A stretch of DNA of 38,412 nucleotides from JBOGWY01 sp050694015 (GTDB lineage Bacteria > Actinomycetota > CADDZG01 > WHSQ01). How positions within the stretch are numbered: the first letter of the stretch is position 1; every line of letters begins with the position of its first letter. The stretch lies in contig JBOGWY010000297.1 of NCBI GenBank assembly GCA_050694015.1, positions 1 through 38,412 of the forward strand. Direction: 5' to 3'. The translations under genes and the position numbers were made by a program. The notes below the pieces were generated by a model. That model ran no database searches. It worked only from the letters and a program-made list of their open reading frames with translations, and was not told the DNA's origin. Shown here piece by piece: positions 22,842-30,562 of this stretch.

Positions 22842-24068
22842 GTGTCTACCCCACCTCCGCACCCGCGCTTGCCCGCGAGCGAAAGACTGCGGCGCGCCGG
22901 TATAGCCGCGTGGTCGATCATCGGGATAGTCATCGTTGCCGGGTTCTTCTTGTGGTTGCTCTTCAAGATCCGCGTGATCTTTCCGCCGTTGGTGCTGGCG
23001 CTGCTGCTCATTTACCTCCTGAACCCCATCGTCGTCCGTCTCGAGGAACGACGCGTTCCCCGCCTCTGGGGGACCATCTTGGCCTACATCGTGGTGGTCG
23101 GAGCCGTCACGCTGATCGTCATCGCCGTGAGTCCCTTCGTTTCGAACCAGCTCGTCGCGTTCAGCGAGGACTGGCCCCAGTTCAGGACCGAGCTCGTGGA
23201 TGTGGCCGAGGACTCGGCCGCGTGGGTCGAGGACCGCACCGGGATCGCCGTAGACCTCACGCAATTCGAATGTCTCTTGGGGGCCGAGGACACACTCGAG
23301 GAAGGTCCGACCGCGGTCCAGTGCGACGAGGTGACGCGGGAGCTGCGCGAGCGGGTGGCGGGGTCCGCCGGAGAGCTCACCGAGTTGGGGTTCAACGTCT
23401 TGGAAGGTTTGCTGGTCTTCATCCTGGCTCCATTGCTCGCGCTGTATCTCCTGATCGATCTGCCCAAGCTGCAGCGCGACCTCCTGAGCCTCGTTCCGCG
23501 ATCCCACCGCGACGAGGTGTCGCAGGTCGGCACCCGTATCGGCAAGACCGTCGGCGGTTTCTTCCGGGGTCAGTTGTTCGTGGCACTGATCGTCGGCGTC
23601 CTGTCATCGATCGGTTTCGCGGTCGTCGGCCTCAAGTTCTGGCTGGTGATCGGAGCGATCGCCGGCTTCACGAACCTCATCCCTCTCGTCGGTCCGTTCA
23701 TCGGTGGCAGCCTCGGCTTCGTGGTCGGAACGGTGACCGACGACATCAAGACGGGACTTCTCGCCGCGCTCGTCGCGGCGATCGTGCAGCAGATCGATAA
23801 CCACGTCATCAGCCCGAACGTCATGAAGCGAACGGTGCAGCTCCATCCCGTCACGGTGATGCTGTCGCTGCTGGCGGGCGGGGCGCTGGCCGGTTTCTGG
23901 GGTGTCCTCCTCGGGGTCCCGGGCGTCGCCGTCGCGAAGCTCCTCGGCAGTCACTTGTGGCGGACCCGAGTCCTGCAGGAGCCGTCGATACTCGAGACGG
24001 AACCGATCGCGGACGCCGAGCCGCCGGCCGAGGATCCACGCGACAAGCCGAGCGGCGACGTGGACTAG
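22842..24068 (+). CDS. AI-2E/PerM-family membrane transporter
   Basis: An integral membrane protein of about 408 residues with roughly eight transmembrane helices. Helices begin with AAWSIIGIVIVAGFFLWLLF and PPLVLALLLIYLLNPIVVRLEE (core LALLLIYLLNPIV), a region typical for the family. A soluble insert (about 105-185) is followed by the conserved C-terminal block GFTNLIPLVGPFIGG and QQIDNHVISPNVMKRTVQLHP (core QIDNHVISPNVM). Members export autoinducer-2, act as Na+/H+ antiporters, or have unknown roles. GTG 22842 is preferred, because GATACT ends 7 nt before it (leaderless); ATG 22809 is an alternative. It overlaps the converging gpgS stop and lies within the compatible-solute locus, so a link to osmotic stress is possible but unproven. 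Confidence 0.9.
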   Translation: MSTPPPHPRLPASERLRRAGIAAWSIIGIVIVAGFFLWLLFKIRVIFPPLVLALLLIYLLNPIVVRLEERRVPRLWGTILAYIVVVGAVTLIVIAVSPFVSNQLVAFSEDWPQFRTELVDVAEDSAAWVEDRTGIAVDLTQFECLLGAEDTLEEGPTAVQCDEVTRELRERVAGSAGELTELGFNVLEGLLVFILAPLLALYLLIDLPKLQRDLLSLVPRSHRDEVSQVGTRIGKTVGGFFRGQLFVALIVGVLSSIGFAVVGLKFWLVIGAIAGFTNLIPLVGPFIGGSLGFVVGTVTDDIKTGLLAALVAAIVQQIDNHVISPNVMKRTVQLHPVTVMLSLLAGGALAGFWGVLLGVPGVAVAKLLGSHLWRTRVLQEPSILETEPIADAEPPAEDPRDKPSGDVD

Positions 24069-25015
24069 GGCAATGTTGCAAGCGGCGGGCGCTCGATGAC
24101 CCCGAGCGCGTATGTCTCTCGCCGCGGACCATCGGGGCTCGGCCCGAACTGAGCGAATTCCTCGGGCAGATCCTGACCGAGCTTGATGCGTCCCGTCTCC
24201 TCGAAACGCTTGAAGATCGCCTGCATCACCTGGAACGACATGCGTCCGAGTTGCAACGTTGGACGGTTGCGGTGGATGCGGCGGCCGAGATCGACCTGCG
24301 CGATCGCGTCGACGCCATGGTGCTCCGAGATGTCGATCAACAGGCCGATATCGACGGCGTACCCCGTGAAGAAGGGGAGCCGGACCAGCGCGTCTCGATA
24401 TCCCGCGTATTCGCCCGAAAGTGGTTGCACCATTCCCGTGAGCTCCGGATAGAAGAGATGAAGCAGCGGCCGAACCGCGATCTCGGTGAGCCGCGCGCCG
24501 CCGGTAGTGAGCAGACCCTCTTCGTCTTGAAGTGGTCGTTCGTAGAACGCCTTCGTGAGCACGTAGCTCTCGTCGGTCAGCAGCGGTGCAACGAGATCGG
24601 TCACGAATCCGGTGTGCGCGTTGCGGGTGTCGGAATCCAGCCACACGACGATGTCACCGGAGAGCACCGACAGGCTGCGCCACAGCGCATCGCCTTTCCC
24701 TCTCACATCCGGTCCGACCTCGGGGACCAGCTTGCTCGCGCGATGAACGGTGGCACCGGCCTCCCGTGCGCGCCGGGCCGTGGCATCGGTGGAATCCGAA
24801 TCGATCACGACGATCTCGTCCACGAAGGGCGCCTCGTCCATCAGCGCCTCGCGCAGCAACGTACAGATCCCACCGACGGTGTCGGCCTCGTTGAGGGCCG
24901 GCAGGCACACGCTGATCGATAGGTCTCGCGCCCGCTTCAGGGCGATAAGTTCGTCGAGCCCGAGACCCGCAGCCCCGTAGATGTGGCGCCGCAACCGCTC
25001 GGTTGGTGGGCCCAT
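24065..25015 (-). CDS. gpgS: Glucosyl-3-phosphoglycerate synthase (GT81)
   Basis: Transfers glucose to 3-phosphoglycerate, the first step toward glucosylglycerate and, in mycobacteria, methylglucose lipopolysaccharide. The GT-A fold has SISVCLPALNEADTVGGI, IVVIDSDSTDATARRA, RGKGDALWRSLSVLSGDIVV (core GKGDALWRSL) and the metal motif LDSDTRN. The C-terminal part has YERPLQDEEGLLTTGGARLTE, VQPLSGEYAGYRDAL and QVDLGRRIHRNRPTL, all matching mycobacterial GpgS (Rv1208). ATG 25015 gives 316 residues and a TAACCT box 7 nt upstream; longer frames have no support. No GpgP-type phosphatase gene is seen nearby except the OtsB-like HAD. Confidence 0.93.
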   Translation of the reverse strand: MGPPTERLRRHIYGAAGLGLDELIALKRARDLSISVCLPALNEADTVGGICTLLREALMDEAPFVDEIVVIDSDSTDATARRAREAGATVHRASKLVPEVGPDVRGKGDALWRSLSVLSGDIVVWLDSDTRNAHTGFVTDLVAPLLTDESYVLTKAFYERPLQDEEGLLTTGGARLTEIAVRPLLHLFYPELTGMVQPLSGEYAGYRDALVRLPFFTGYAVDIGLLIDISEHHGVDAIAQVDLGRRIHRNRPTLQLGRMSFQVMQAIFKRFEETGRIKLGQDLPEEFAQFGPSPDGPRRETYALGVIERPPLATLP

Positions 25016-25022
25016 ACCAAAG

Positions 25023-25028
25023 AGGTTA
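25023..25028 (-). promoter_or_regulatory. -10 box TAACCT of leaderless gpgS
   Basis: On the - strand TAACCT ends 7 nt before the gpgS ATG; no Shine-Dalgarno sequence lies in the gap. The remaining 113 nt up to thrC carry the thrC upstream region, including an AGAGG ribosome binding site 8 nt before its ATG. Confidence 0.5.
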
Positions 25029-25141
25029 GTCGCGGCGGGCGGGCACGACGACGCGCCTTGGGTCTCGGATGTGCTATCCAATCCTTTCCGCAACGGCGCG
25101 GGATGCCCGGACTGCGATCCGCTACCTAAGAGGTATCTCAG

Positions 25142-26371
25142 ATGAAATACGTCAGCGGGCTCCGGTGTAAGGAATGTGGGAACGCCTACCCGGTAGCCCC
25201 CCAGCACGTGTGCGACATGTGCTTCGGCCCGCTCGAAGTCTTCTACGACTACGAGGCGCTTCGCTCCGAGGTGACGCGGGCGGAGATCGAGTCGGGCCCC
25301 GACTCGATCTGGCGGTACTCGCCATTCCTGCCGACCCCGTCCTCCGGTGCCATCGATATCGGGGCCGGTTGGACGCGTTTCCGAGCGGCTCCCCGCCTCG
25401 CGGCCGAGATCGGTCTCCGCAAGCTCTGGATAAAGACCGACGGCGGTAATCCCACGCATTCGTTCAAGGACCGCGTCGTGACCGTCGCGTTATCGGTCGC
25501 ACGGTCCTTCGGTTACACGGTTGCCGCCTGTGCATCGACGGGCAACCTAGCGAACGCCGTTGCCGCGCATGCCGCTGCTTCCGGGATGGAGAGCGTCGTG
25601 TTCATCCCCTCGGATCTCGAGCGCGGCAAGGTCGCCGGAACGACGATCTATGGCGGCCGTGTCATCGCGATCGACGGCTCGTACGACGACGTGAACCGGT
25701 TGTGCGCCGAGCTGGCCGGAGCGGGCCGCGAGTGGGCGTTCGTGAACGTCAACTTCCGCCCCTTTTATTCGGAGGGTTCCAAGACGATGGGCTTCGAGGT
25801 CGCCGAGCAACTCGGGTGGCGCACGCCGGACGCCATCGTGGTGCCGGTCGCGTCGGGCTCGTTGCTCACCAAGGTGGCGAAGTCGTTCCGCGAGCTACAC
25901 GAGGTCGGGATCCTGGACGATGCACCGCAGACGACCATCCACGGTGCGCAGGCCGAGGGCTGCTCGCCGGTCGCGACCGCCTTCGAAGCGGGCGCGGAGG
26001 ACGTGCGCCCGGTCAAGCCCCAGACGATCGCGAAGTCGCTCGCGATCGGGAACCCCGCCGACGGCTACTACGCGCTCAAAGAGGTCCGCGCCACCGGGGG
26101 CCGCGTGGCGTCCGTTCCGGAGGACGCGGTGGCCGAAGGGATGCGACTCTTGGCGAGAACCGAGGGTCTCTTCACCGAGACGGCCGGTGGCGTGACGATC
26201 GCGACACTCGAGCGACTCGTAAGGGAAGGAGCGATCGCCCCCGACGACGAAACAGTGGTTCTCATCACCGGCGTCGGTCTCAAGACGATCGAGGCCCTGG
26301 GGGAGGTAGCGCCGACCGATCACATCGGGGGGAGCGTCGAAGAGGTAGATCGCATCATGCAGGAGGGTTGA
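25142..26371 (+). CDS. thrC: Threonine synthase
   Basis: A PLP enzyme that converts O-phosphohomoserine to threonine, 409 residues. An N-terminal zinc ribbon has Cys9, Cys12, Cys24 and Cys27. The PLP lysine is Lys109 in HSFKDR, the ASTGNLANAVAAHAAASG block binds phosphate, and VVPVASGSLLTKVAK and LITGVGLKTIEALG shape the cofactor pocket. The ATG has AGAGG at a suitable distance. A MoaD/CysO-like gene follows after 5 nt, an arrangement found in various bacteria and archaea and suggesting a possible sulfur-transfer side role. Cysteine-synthase-like activity is an alternative but less likely given the zinc ribbon and the ThrC-type SFKDR context. Confidence 0.92.
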   Translation: MKYVSGLRCKECGNAYPVAPQHVCDMCFGPLEVFYDYEALRSEVTRAEIESGPDSIWRYSPFLPTPSSGAIDIGAGWTRFRAAPRLAAEIGLRKLWIKTDGGNPTHSFKDRVVTVALSVARSFGYTVAACASTGNLANAVAAHAAASGMESVVFIPSDLERGKVAGTTIYGGRVIAIDGSYDDVNRLCAELAGAGREWAFVNVNFRPFYSEGSKTMGFEVAEQLGWRTPDAIVVPVASGSLLTKVAKSFRELHEVGILDDAPQTTIHGAQAEGCSPVATAFEAGAEDVRPVKPQTIAKSLAIGNPADGYYALKEVRATGGRVASVPEDAVAEGMRLLARTEGLFTETAGGVTIATLERLVREGAIAPDDETVVLITGVGLKTIEALGEVAPTDHIGGSVEEVDRIMQEG

Positions 26372-26376
26372 GAGTC

Positions 26377-26652
26377 ATGGCAGTGAAGGTGAAGATCCCG
26401 ACGCAACTACGAACGCTCACCAACGGCGAGGGTGAGGTCGAGGCCCAAGCGGGAGTTCTCGTCGATGTCATCGCAGATCTCGAAGCACACCATCCCGGGA
26501 TCAAGGACCGGTTGATGGATGGTTCGGGTGAGCTTCGACGTTTCGTCAACGTCTACCTCGATGACGAGGACGTTCGTTTCCTCGAAGGTCTGTCCACGAA
26601 CGTCCAGGAGGGCGCGCGCCTCTCGATCATCCCGGCGGTCGCCGGGGGTTAG
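26377..26652 (+). CDS. MoaD/ThiS-family sulfur carrier (CysO-like)
   Basis: A 91-residue beta-grasp protein that ends in Gly-Gly (PAVAGG), the site where the family is adenylated and carries sulfur as a thiocarboxylate. The body has VKVKIPTQLRTLTNGEGEVE, DVIADLEAHHPGIKDRLMD and RRFVNVYLDDEDVRFLEGLS. The RFVNVYLDDEDVRFL segment and the PAVAGG tail are especially like actinobacterial CysO, which serves cysteine synthesis with CysM and Mec. Neither partner is nearby; thrC precedes it in an operon. MoaD for molybdopterin is a less likely alternative, since no moa genes are present. Confidence 0.88.
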   Translation: MAVKVKIPTQLRTLTNGEGEVEAQAGVLVDVIADLEAHHPGIKDRLMDGSGELRRFVNVYLDDEDVRFLEGLSTNVQEGARLSIIPAVAGG

Positions 26653-26658
26653 CGGGCA

Positions 26659-27066
26659 CTACATAGCGGCGAGGGCGGTATCCACCTCTGCGGGGTGCGG
26701 GACTTTCCTCCAGCGTTCGATCACGTGACCGCTCGCGGTGATCAGGAACACCGTCGGTATCGCGCGCACGTCGTAGCGCAGCGCGAGGTCCGAACGATCC
26801 ATCGCATCGACGGTGGTCACCTCGGTCAGGCCCGGCCGTTTCTCGGCGGCCGTCTCCACGACGCGCAGCGCGGCCTTGCACGGACGACACGCCGGGGTCG
26901 TGAACACAACGAACGCGCAACATCCGGCCATGAGCTCGAGCCCGAGCTCCTCTATGTCGAGCCGGTCGAGCGCCTTGGCGGCACGACGGCGATAGAGCTG
27001 GAACAGCCCGAGGAGAACGAGTCCTACGAGCGCGGCGATGACGAGCGCCGCCAGACGCCCGCTCAC
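26659..27066 (-). CDS. Membrane-anchored thioredoxin-like protein
   Basis: A 135-residue protein with one N-terminal transmembrane helix (LAALVIAALVGLVLLGLFQLY, residues 5-25), a basic stretch, then a thioredoxin fold. The active site is Cys60-Arg-Pro-Cys63 in FTTPACRPCKAAL and the cis-proline lies in DVRAIPTVFLI. The positive-inside rule places RRRAAK just after the helix, so the thioredoxin domain is probably cytoplasmic. The start is GTG 27066 with AGAGG upstream. It follows a DUF4395 gene on the same strand, a pairing seen in many actinobacteria; both probably serve disulfide or redox control at the membrane. Its stop is 6 nt from the stop of the converging sulfur-carrier gene. Confidence 0.88.
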   Translation of the reverse strand: MSGRLAALVIAALVGLVLLGLFQLYRRRAAKALDRLDIEELGLELMAGCCAFVVFTTPACRPCKAALRVVETAAEKRPGLTEVTTVDAMDRSDLALRYDVRAIPTVFLITASGHVIERWRKVPHPAEVDTALAAM

Positions 27067-27120
27067 TTAAGCCTCTTTCGAGCGCACCCGCTGCACGAGC
27101 AGGTAGACCTCACAGCCAAG

Positions 27121-27486
27121 TCAGAAATTGGCCGTCGCGGCGAGCGCGGATAGCACGGCCACCATCAACGCGGCCCCCCATCCAACGATCCACCACGGCT
27201 GGGACTCGGACGCGGTCGCGAATAGGGCGATCGAACCGACGGTCAGGAAGACGGCGCCGAGGGTTTGGGCGAATCGCGGGGGTGCCGCGGGCTCCATCTC
27301 GCCCGGTGAGATCGGCAGGGCCTTGTAGAGGTAGGCCAGGAGGTTCCAGCGCGGCCCCCCGAGCGCGGCCAGAACGAGGATCGCGGCCAGGACGACGACC
27401 ACCCAGCGGGCGTCGACCAGGAACGCAACCGCGAGGGCGACGGCCTGCACGCCTTGAGAGAACCGGGGAAGTCGAGAGTCGATCAC
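27121..27486 (-). CDS. DUF4395 family membrane protein
   Basis: A 121-residue integral membrane protein with about four helices (AVALAVAFLVDARWVVVVLAAILVLAAL spans the first two; FLTVGSIALFATA and IVGWGAALMVAVLSALAAT are the others). The head IDSRLPRFSQGVQAVAL, GPRWNLLAYLYKAL, and APPRFAQTLGAVFL fit the DUF4395 pattern. GTG 27486 is used: AGGAG precedes it at 5-6 nt and it removes a long non-conserved head. The neighbouring thioredoxin gene starts 54 nt downstream on the same strand. The biochemical role is unknown; the pairing suggests a membrane partner in thiol chemistry. Confidence 0.85.
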   Translation of the reverse strand: MIDSRLPRFSQGVQAVALAVAFLVDARWVVVVLAAILVLAALGGPRWNLLAYLYKALPISPGEMEPAAPPRFAQTLGAVFLTVGSIALFATASESQPWWIVGWGAALMVAVLSALAATANF

Positions 27487-27544
27487 CCTTGCTCCTTTCC
27501 TCCTCCGCACAAGCTGCGCTGAAGCGCTGCTTGTCCTACGGAAC

Positions 27545-27585
27545 CTGGGGGGACCCGCTCGCAAGCTTCGCTATCGTCCCCCCAG
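27545..27585. repeat. Perfect 10-bp inverted repeat, possible extragenic palindrome
   Basis: CTGGGGGGAC (27545-27554) and GTCCCCCCAG (27576-27585) enclose 21 nt containing AAGCTT. No T-run follows on either strand, so this is not a plain terminator. It lies upstream of DUF4395 and may be a copy of a dispersed palindromic repeat. Confidence 0.6.
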
Positions 27586-27607
27586 ACCCCCCTGCTCCTT
27601 GAGCGAT

Positions 27608-27676
27608 TTACGGCGTATCCATCGAGGGTACAACCGGTTATCTGTGTACCTCTGAGCCAGACCGGGTGAGCCAGAC
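27608..27676. repeat. Operator-like repeats upstream of the response regulator
   Basis: Three elements occur in 70 nt: TTACGGCGTAT (27608-27618), one base from the TetR-operator palindrome at 7031; the inverted repeat GGTACA (27627-27632) / TGTACC (27645-27650) around ACCGGT; and the direct repeat GAGCCAGAC at 27654-27662 and 27668-27676 (14-nt period). A TATCCT -10-like box at 27719-27724 follows. The binding proteins are unknown. Confidence 0.4.
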
Positions 27677-27753
27677 GCTCAAGTCAAGCCTTTCGCGCAC
27701 CGATTCAAGGGTGGCGACTATCCTTTTGCGATGGTGGCTGAAGGGAGAGGTAG

Positions 27754-28206
27754 ATGGCCCGCATCCTCATAGCCGAGGACAACGCTGAGATCCGCGCGTT
27801 GGTGAGTAGCATCCTGGTCGAAGAGGGCCACAAGGTGAGCGTGGCCCAGAACGGGCAGCAGGCGCTCGACCTCATGCTCGAAGACACTCCCGACGTTCTC
27901 CTGCTCGACATCATGATGCCCCAGATGGACGGCTACACCGTGCTCAAGGAGATCAAGTCGTCGGGCATCCGCGAGTCGATGAAGATCATGATCCTCACGG
28001 CGAAGACGTCGGAATCCGACTGGGTACGCGGTTACAAGTTGGGGGCCGACGCCTACGTGACCAAGCCATTCGATATCGACGAGCTCACCGGGCAGGTCGA
28101 CGAGTTGCTTTCGATGACCAAGGATCAACTCCGCCTCCGGCGCGAGCAAGAGCTCGACAAGGCTCAGCTCCTCTCCCGCCTAGAGTCCATCTTCGACTCG
28201 TCCTAA
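27754..28206 (+). CDS. Single-domain response regulator
   Basis: A CheY-like receiver of 150 residues. Acid pocket Glu8-Asp9, phosphoacceptor Asp52 (LLLDIMMPQMDG), Thr82 in ILTAKT and Lys104 in VTKPF are all present, so it should be phosphorylated. After the receiver there is only a charged helical tail (LRLRREQELDKAQLLSRLESIF) and no DNA-binding domain, so the output must be protein contact. No sensor kinase is adjacent; an ECF sigma/anti-sigma pair follows. A partner-switch link to that sigma factor is a speculation. The start ATG has GGGAGAGG upstream. Confidence 0.9.
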   Translation: MARILIAEDNAEIRALVSSILVEEGHKVSVAQNGQQALDLMLEDTPDVLLLDIMMPQMDGYTVLKEIKSSGIRESMKIMILTAKTSESDWVRGYKLGADAYVTKPFDIDELTGQVDELLSMTKDQLRLRREQELDKAQLLSRLESIFDSS

Positions 28207-28245
28207 CCCGGGCGTTCTGGTACCACCCCGGTAACCTCGGTAGTC

Positions 28246-28848
28246 GTGAGGCGTCTTAACGATTCCCGAGGCCACGGCTCGAAAGAGTCCGTCTCCGCGG
28301 ATCTGATCGCTCGGTGCAAATCCGGCGACGAGGTCGCGTGGGGCCGGCTCGTCGAGGCGACGCACCGGGACGTTTACACGCTGTGCCTCCGGATCCTTAG
28401 AGATCCCGACGACGCCGCCGAGGCGACGCAGGATGCGTACCTCAAGGTGTGGCGGAACCTCAAGGGGTTCCGGGGGGATTCGATGTTCGAGACGTGGCTG
28501 TATCGCGTAGCGAGCAATGCCGCCATCTCGAAACATCGCAGCCGCAAAAGGAGGCAGTCGCACGAGGCAGGGACGCAGGACGAGTTGCTCGGCCAGATGC
28601 CGGCACCGGGATCGGTGGAGGCTACGGCGGGGGCGAAACTCGATGTCCAAGCTCTCGAGCGTGCGATGGCAACGCTGCCGGAGCACTACCGCGCCGCGGT
28701 GGTGCTGCGGGATGTGTATGGCTTGACGACCGAGGAGATAGCGAAGCAGCTGAAGATCTCGGAGACCGCAGCCAAGGTGCGCGTGCATCGCGGCCGCAAG
28801 CGGTTGAAAGAGATCATGTACGACGAACCGGAGGGGAATGCAACATGA
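28246..28848 (+). CDS. ECF-family RNA polymerase sigma factor
   Basis: A 200-residue group 4 sigma factor. Region 2 is ARCKSGDEVAWGRLVEATHRDVYTLCLRI and DPDDAAEATQDAYLKVWRNL (core DDAAEATQDAYLKVW). Region 4 is LPEHYRAAVVLRDVYGLTTEE and IAKQLKISETAAKVRVHRGRKRL (core LKISETAAKVRVHRGR). GTG 28246 follows a TAACCT hexamer by 8 nt, suggesting a leaderless mRNA; a later start remains possible because the first 17 residues are not conserved. The stop overlaps the next gene as ATGA. The adjacent zinc anti-sigma gene is its likely partner. The target genes are unknown. Confidence 0.92.
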   Translation: MRRLNDSRGHGSKESVSADLIARCKSGDEVAWGRLVEATHRDVYTLCLRILRDPDDAAEATQDAYLKVWRNLKGFRGDSMFETWLYRVASNAAISKHRSRKRRQSHEAGTQDELLGQMPAPGSVEATAGAKLDVQALERAMATLPEHYRAAVVLRDVYGLTTEEIAKQLKISETAAKVRVHRGRKRLKEIMYDEPEGNAT

Positions 28849-29195
28849 AGTGCGCAGAGATCAGAGAGGTCCTACCGGCTTATGCCGACGATCCCGAGAC
28901 GACGCTGGCCGTCCGTCGTCATCTCTCGCGCTGCCCCGATTGCAAGGCGGAGCTCGCGCGCTACGACGAGCTGCTCGACGGCCTTGCCGCGATGCGATCG
29001 GTCGCCGTTGAGCCTCCCCTCGGTCTCGACCGATGGCTCGCCGAGATACCGAACACTCACAACAAGCTCGAGCAGGTGCGCGATCACCTCGCGCGCAACA
29101 AGCGTGCGTACGCGGGGGGCGTCGCGGTCGCGGTGCTCGGTGCCGCGGCAGCCACCCTCTGGCAGACGCGACGCGCTCGTCCCGTCACTGCCTGA
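28845..29195 (+). CDS. Zinc-finger anti-sigma factor (zf-HC2), membrane-bound
   Basis: A 116-residue anti-sigma factor that should hold the preceding ECF sigma factor at the membrane. Cys3 and the HxxxCxxC motif (His26, Cys30, Cys33 in HLSRCPDCKAEL) form the ZAS zinc site. One transmembrane helix lies at about 88-107 (YAGGVAVAVLGAAAATLW), leaving a very short tail outside, so a classic periplasmic sensor domain is absent. The start ATG at 28845 overlaps the sigma stop as ATGA, giving translational coupling. The zinc site may sense thiol oxidation as in other ZAS proteins; this is inference. Confidence 0.9.
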   Translation: MKCAEIREVLPAYADDPETTLAVRRHLSRCPDCKAELARYDELLDGLAAMRSVAVEPPLGLDRWLAEIPNTHNKLEQVRDHLARNKRAYAGGVAVAVLGAAAATLWQTRRARPVTA

Positions 29196-29216
29196 GCAAT
29201 ACACTGCTACCCGCCC

Positions 29217-29294
29217 AGGGCGGTAGCTCAGTCTGGTCAGAGCGCTGGTCTCCAAAACCAGTGGTCGGGGGTTCGAATCCCTCCCGCCCTGCCA
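29217..29294 (+). tRNA. tRNA-Trp (CCA anticodon)
   Basis: Acceptor AGGGCGG (29217-29223) pairs with CCGCCCT (29284-29290), followed by discriminator G and an encoded CCA (29292-29294). The anticodon stem is CTGGT/ACCAG with loop CTCCAAA, anticodon CCA at 29252-29254. The T-arm is GGGGG-TTCGAAT-CCCTC region with one mismatch-tolerant pair. tRNA-Trp ahead of secE-nusG is a common actinobacterial order. Confidence 0.97.
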
Positions 29295-29403
29295 CACCTA
29301 GAAGCAACATGGCGATGACCCAAGGTCCCGAACGACGTCATCGACGGGGCCACGGTGACACTCCCGTAAGGGTGCTATCACACTCCCTCGGAAGGAGGGA
29401 GCG

Positions 29404-30516
29404 ATGGACGACCGACACGAGCCGGAGGGCACCGACCCCGCCGGCAACGGTATCCAACGCGTCATCGCAGGGCTCTGGTACCTCGGCAAGCTGCTCTTCG
29501 CCCTGTTCGTTTTCGTGGGCGCCCTCCAGCTCATGAAGACCGGTGCCGGGAACCTCGACATCCTCAACAGCGGCGGCTTCCTCGTTAAGAACGCGGGCGC
29601 GACGCTGGGCCTCGGCTGGATCGGAGCCCTGTTCGTTCTGTCCGGTTCGCCCATGGCGGCGACCGCCCTGACTCTGGTTGCCGCGAACTCCGTTTCCGAG
29701 ATCGAAGGATTCACGATGCTGACCGGCTCCCGGTTGGGAGCCGCGTTCGTCGTCCTGGTGGTGGCCGTCGTGTACGCACTCCGGGGCGGCGCGGGGGAGC
29801 GCTTCAAGCCGGTATCGACCGCGATCATGGCCCTGTCGACCACCGCCGTGATCTACATCCCGGCATCGCTCATCGGATACGCGATCTTGCGGTGGCCGGC
29901 TTTCCACGACCTCAACCTGCACTTCCCCGGACAGTTCGGCGACCTGATCGATCTCGTCTACGGAGGGCTGCTCGAGCGTGTCGAGACGTGGCCCGCGTGG
30001 GTGGTGTTCCTCGGCGGTCTGGGAGTGCTGCTTCTCTCGTTCAAGTTGATCGACCTGGTGATCCCCGAGCTGAACGAACAGACGCTCGGGGAGCGGCGGC
30101 TCTCGTGGTTGACCAAGAAGTGGCCGATGTTCGCGTTGGGTTGCTTCGTCGCGCTGATCACGATGTCAGTGTCGGTCGCGTTGACGGTGTTGGTCCCGTT
30201 GGTGGCCAAGAAGTACGTCAAGCGCGAGGACATCGTTCCCTACATCCTGGGTGCGAACATCACGACGCTCGGGGACACGATGCTCGCGGCGTTCGCGCTC
30301 GACTCGCCCGCCGCGGTCCGGATCGTATTGGCGGGCATCATCTCGAGCACGGTCCTCAGTGTTCTGGTTCTGGCGTTCCTCTATCCGCAGTTGCGGACGA
30401 TGATCTTCCGGTTCCAGCGGAAGATGTTGAGGAACAAGACTCGTCTGGCCGCCTTCACCGCGGCCTTGTTCGCCGTTCCACTCGCGCTGATCGTGGGATC
30501 GAACCTGCTCGCCTAA
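29404..30516 (+). CDS. Na/Pi-cotransporter-family-like membrane protein
   Basis: A 370-residue protein with about eight transmembrane helices. Two inverted-repeat motifs resemble the Na/Pi-cotransporter (NptA/SLC34-like) family: LGWIGALFVLSGSPMAATAL in the first half and YILGANITTLGDTMLAAFAL in the second, the latter matching the GxNIxTT block. The usual QSSSA-type sequence is replaced by SGSPMAATAL, so the ion or solute may differ. No PhoU-like domain is attached. GGAAGGAGGGAG supports ATG 29404. It stands between tRNA-Trp and the secE operon with no functional partner beside it. Phosphate transport is only a family-based suggestion. Confidence 0.75.
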   Translation: MDDRHEPEGTDPAGNGIQRVIAGLWYLGKLLFALFVFVGALQLMKTGAGNLDILNSGGFLVKNAGATLGLGWIGALFVLSGSPMAATALTLVAANSVSEIEGFTMLTGSRLGAAFVVLVVAVVYALRGGAGERFKPVSTAIMALSTTAVIYIPASLIGYAILRWPAFHDLNLHFPGQFGDLIDLVYGGLLERVETWPAWVVFLGGLGVLLLSFKLIDLVIPELNEQTLGERRLSWLTKKWPMFALGCFVALITMSVSVALTVLVPLVAKKYVKREDIVPYILGANITTLGDTMLAAFALDSPAAVRIVLAGIISSTVLSVLVLAFLYPQLRTMIFRFQRKMLRNKTRLAAFTAALFAVPLALIVGSNLLA

Positions 30517-30562
30517 GGCAGGGGCCGCAGGAAAGCGAAGGAGCCTCCAGAAATCTAAGGAG

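Noticed and set aside
25016..25459. N-terminal extension of gpgS on the minus strand through the thrC region
   Set aside because: The added part is antisense to thrC and not GpgS-like; ATG 25015 has a fitting -10 box and matches family length.
29295..29403. Riboswitch between tRNA-Trp and the Na/Pi-like gene
   Set aside because: Two small hairpins (around CTCCC-GTAA-GGG and CTCCCT/AGGGAG) exist, but they match no known riboswitch, and the second contains the ribosome binding site only by chance purine richness.
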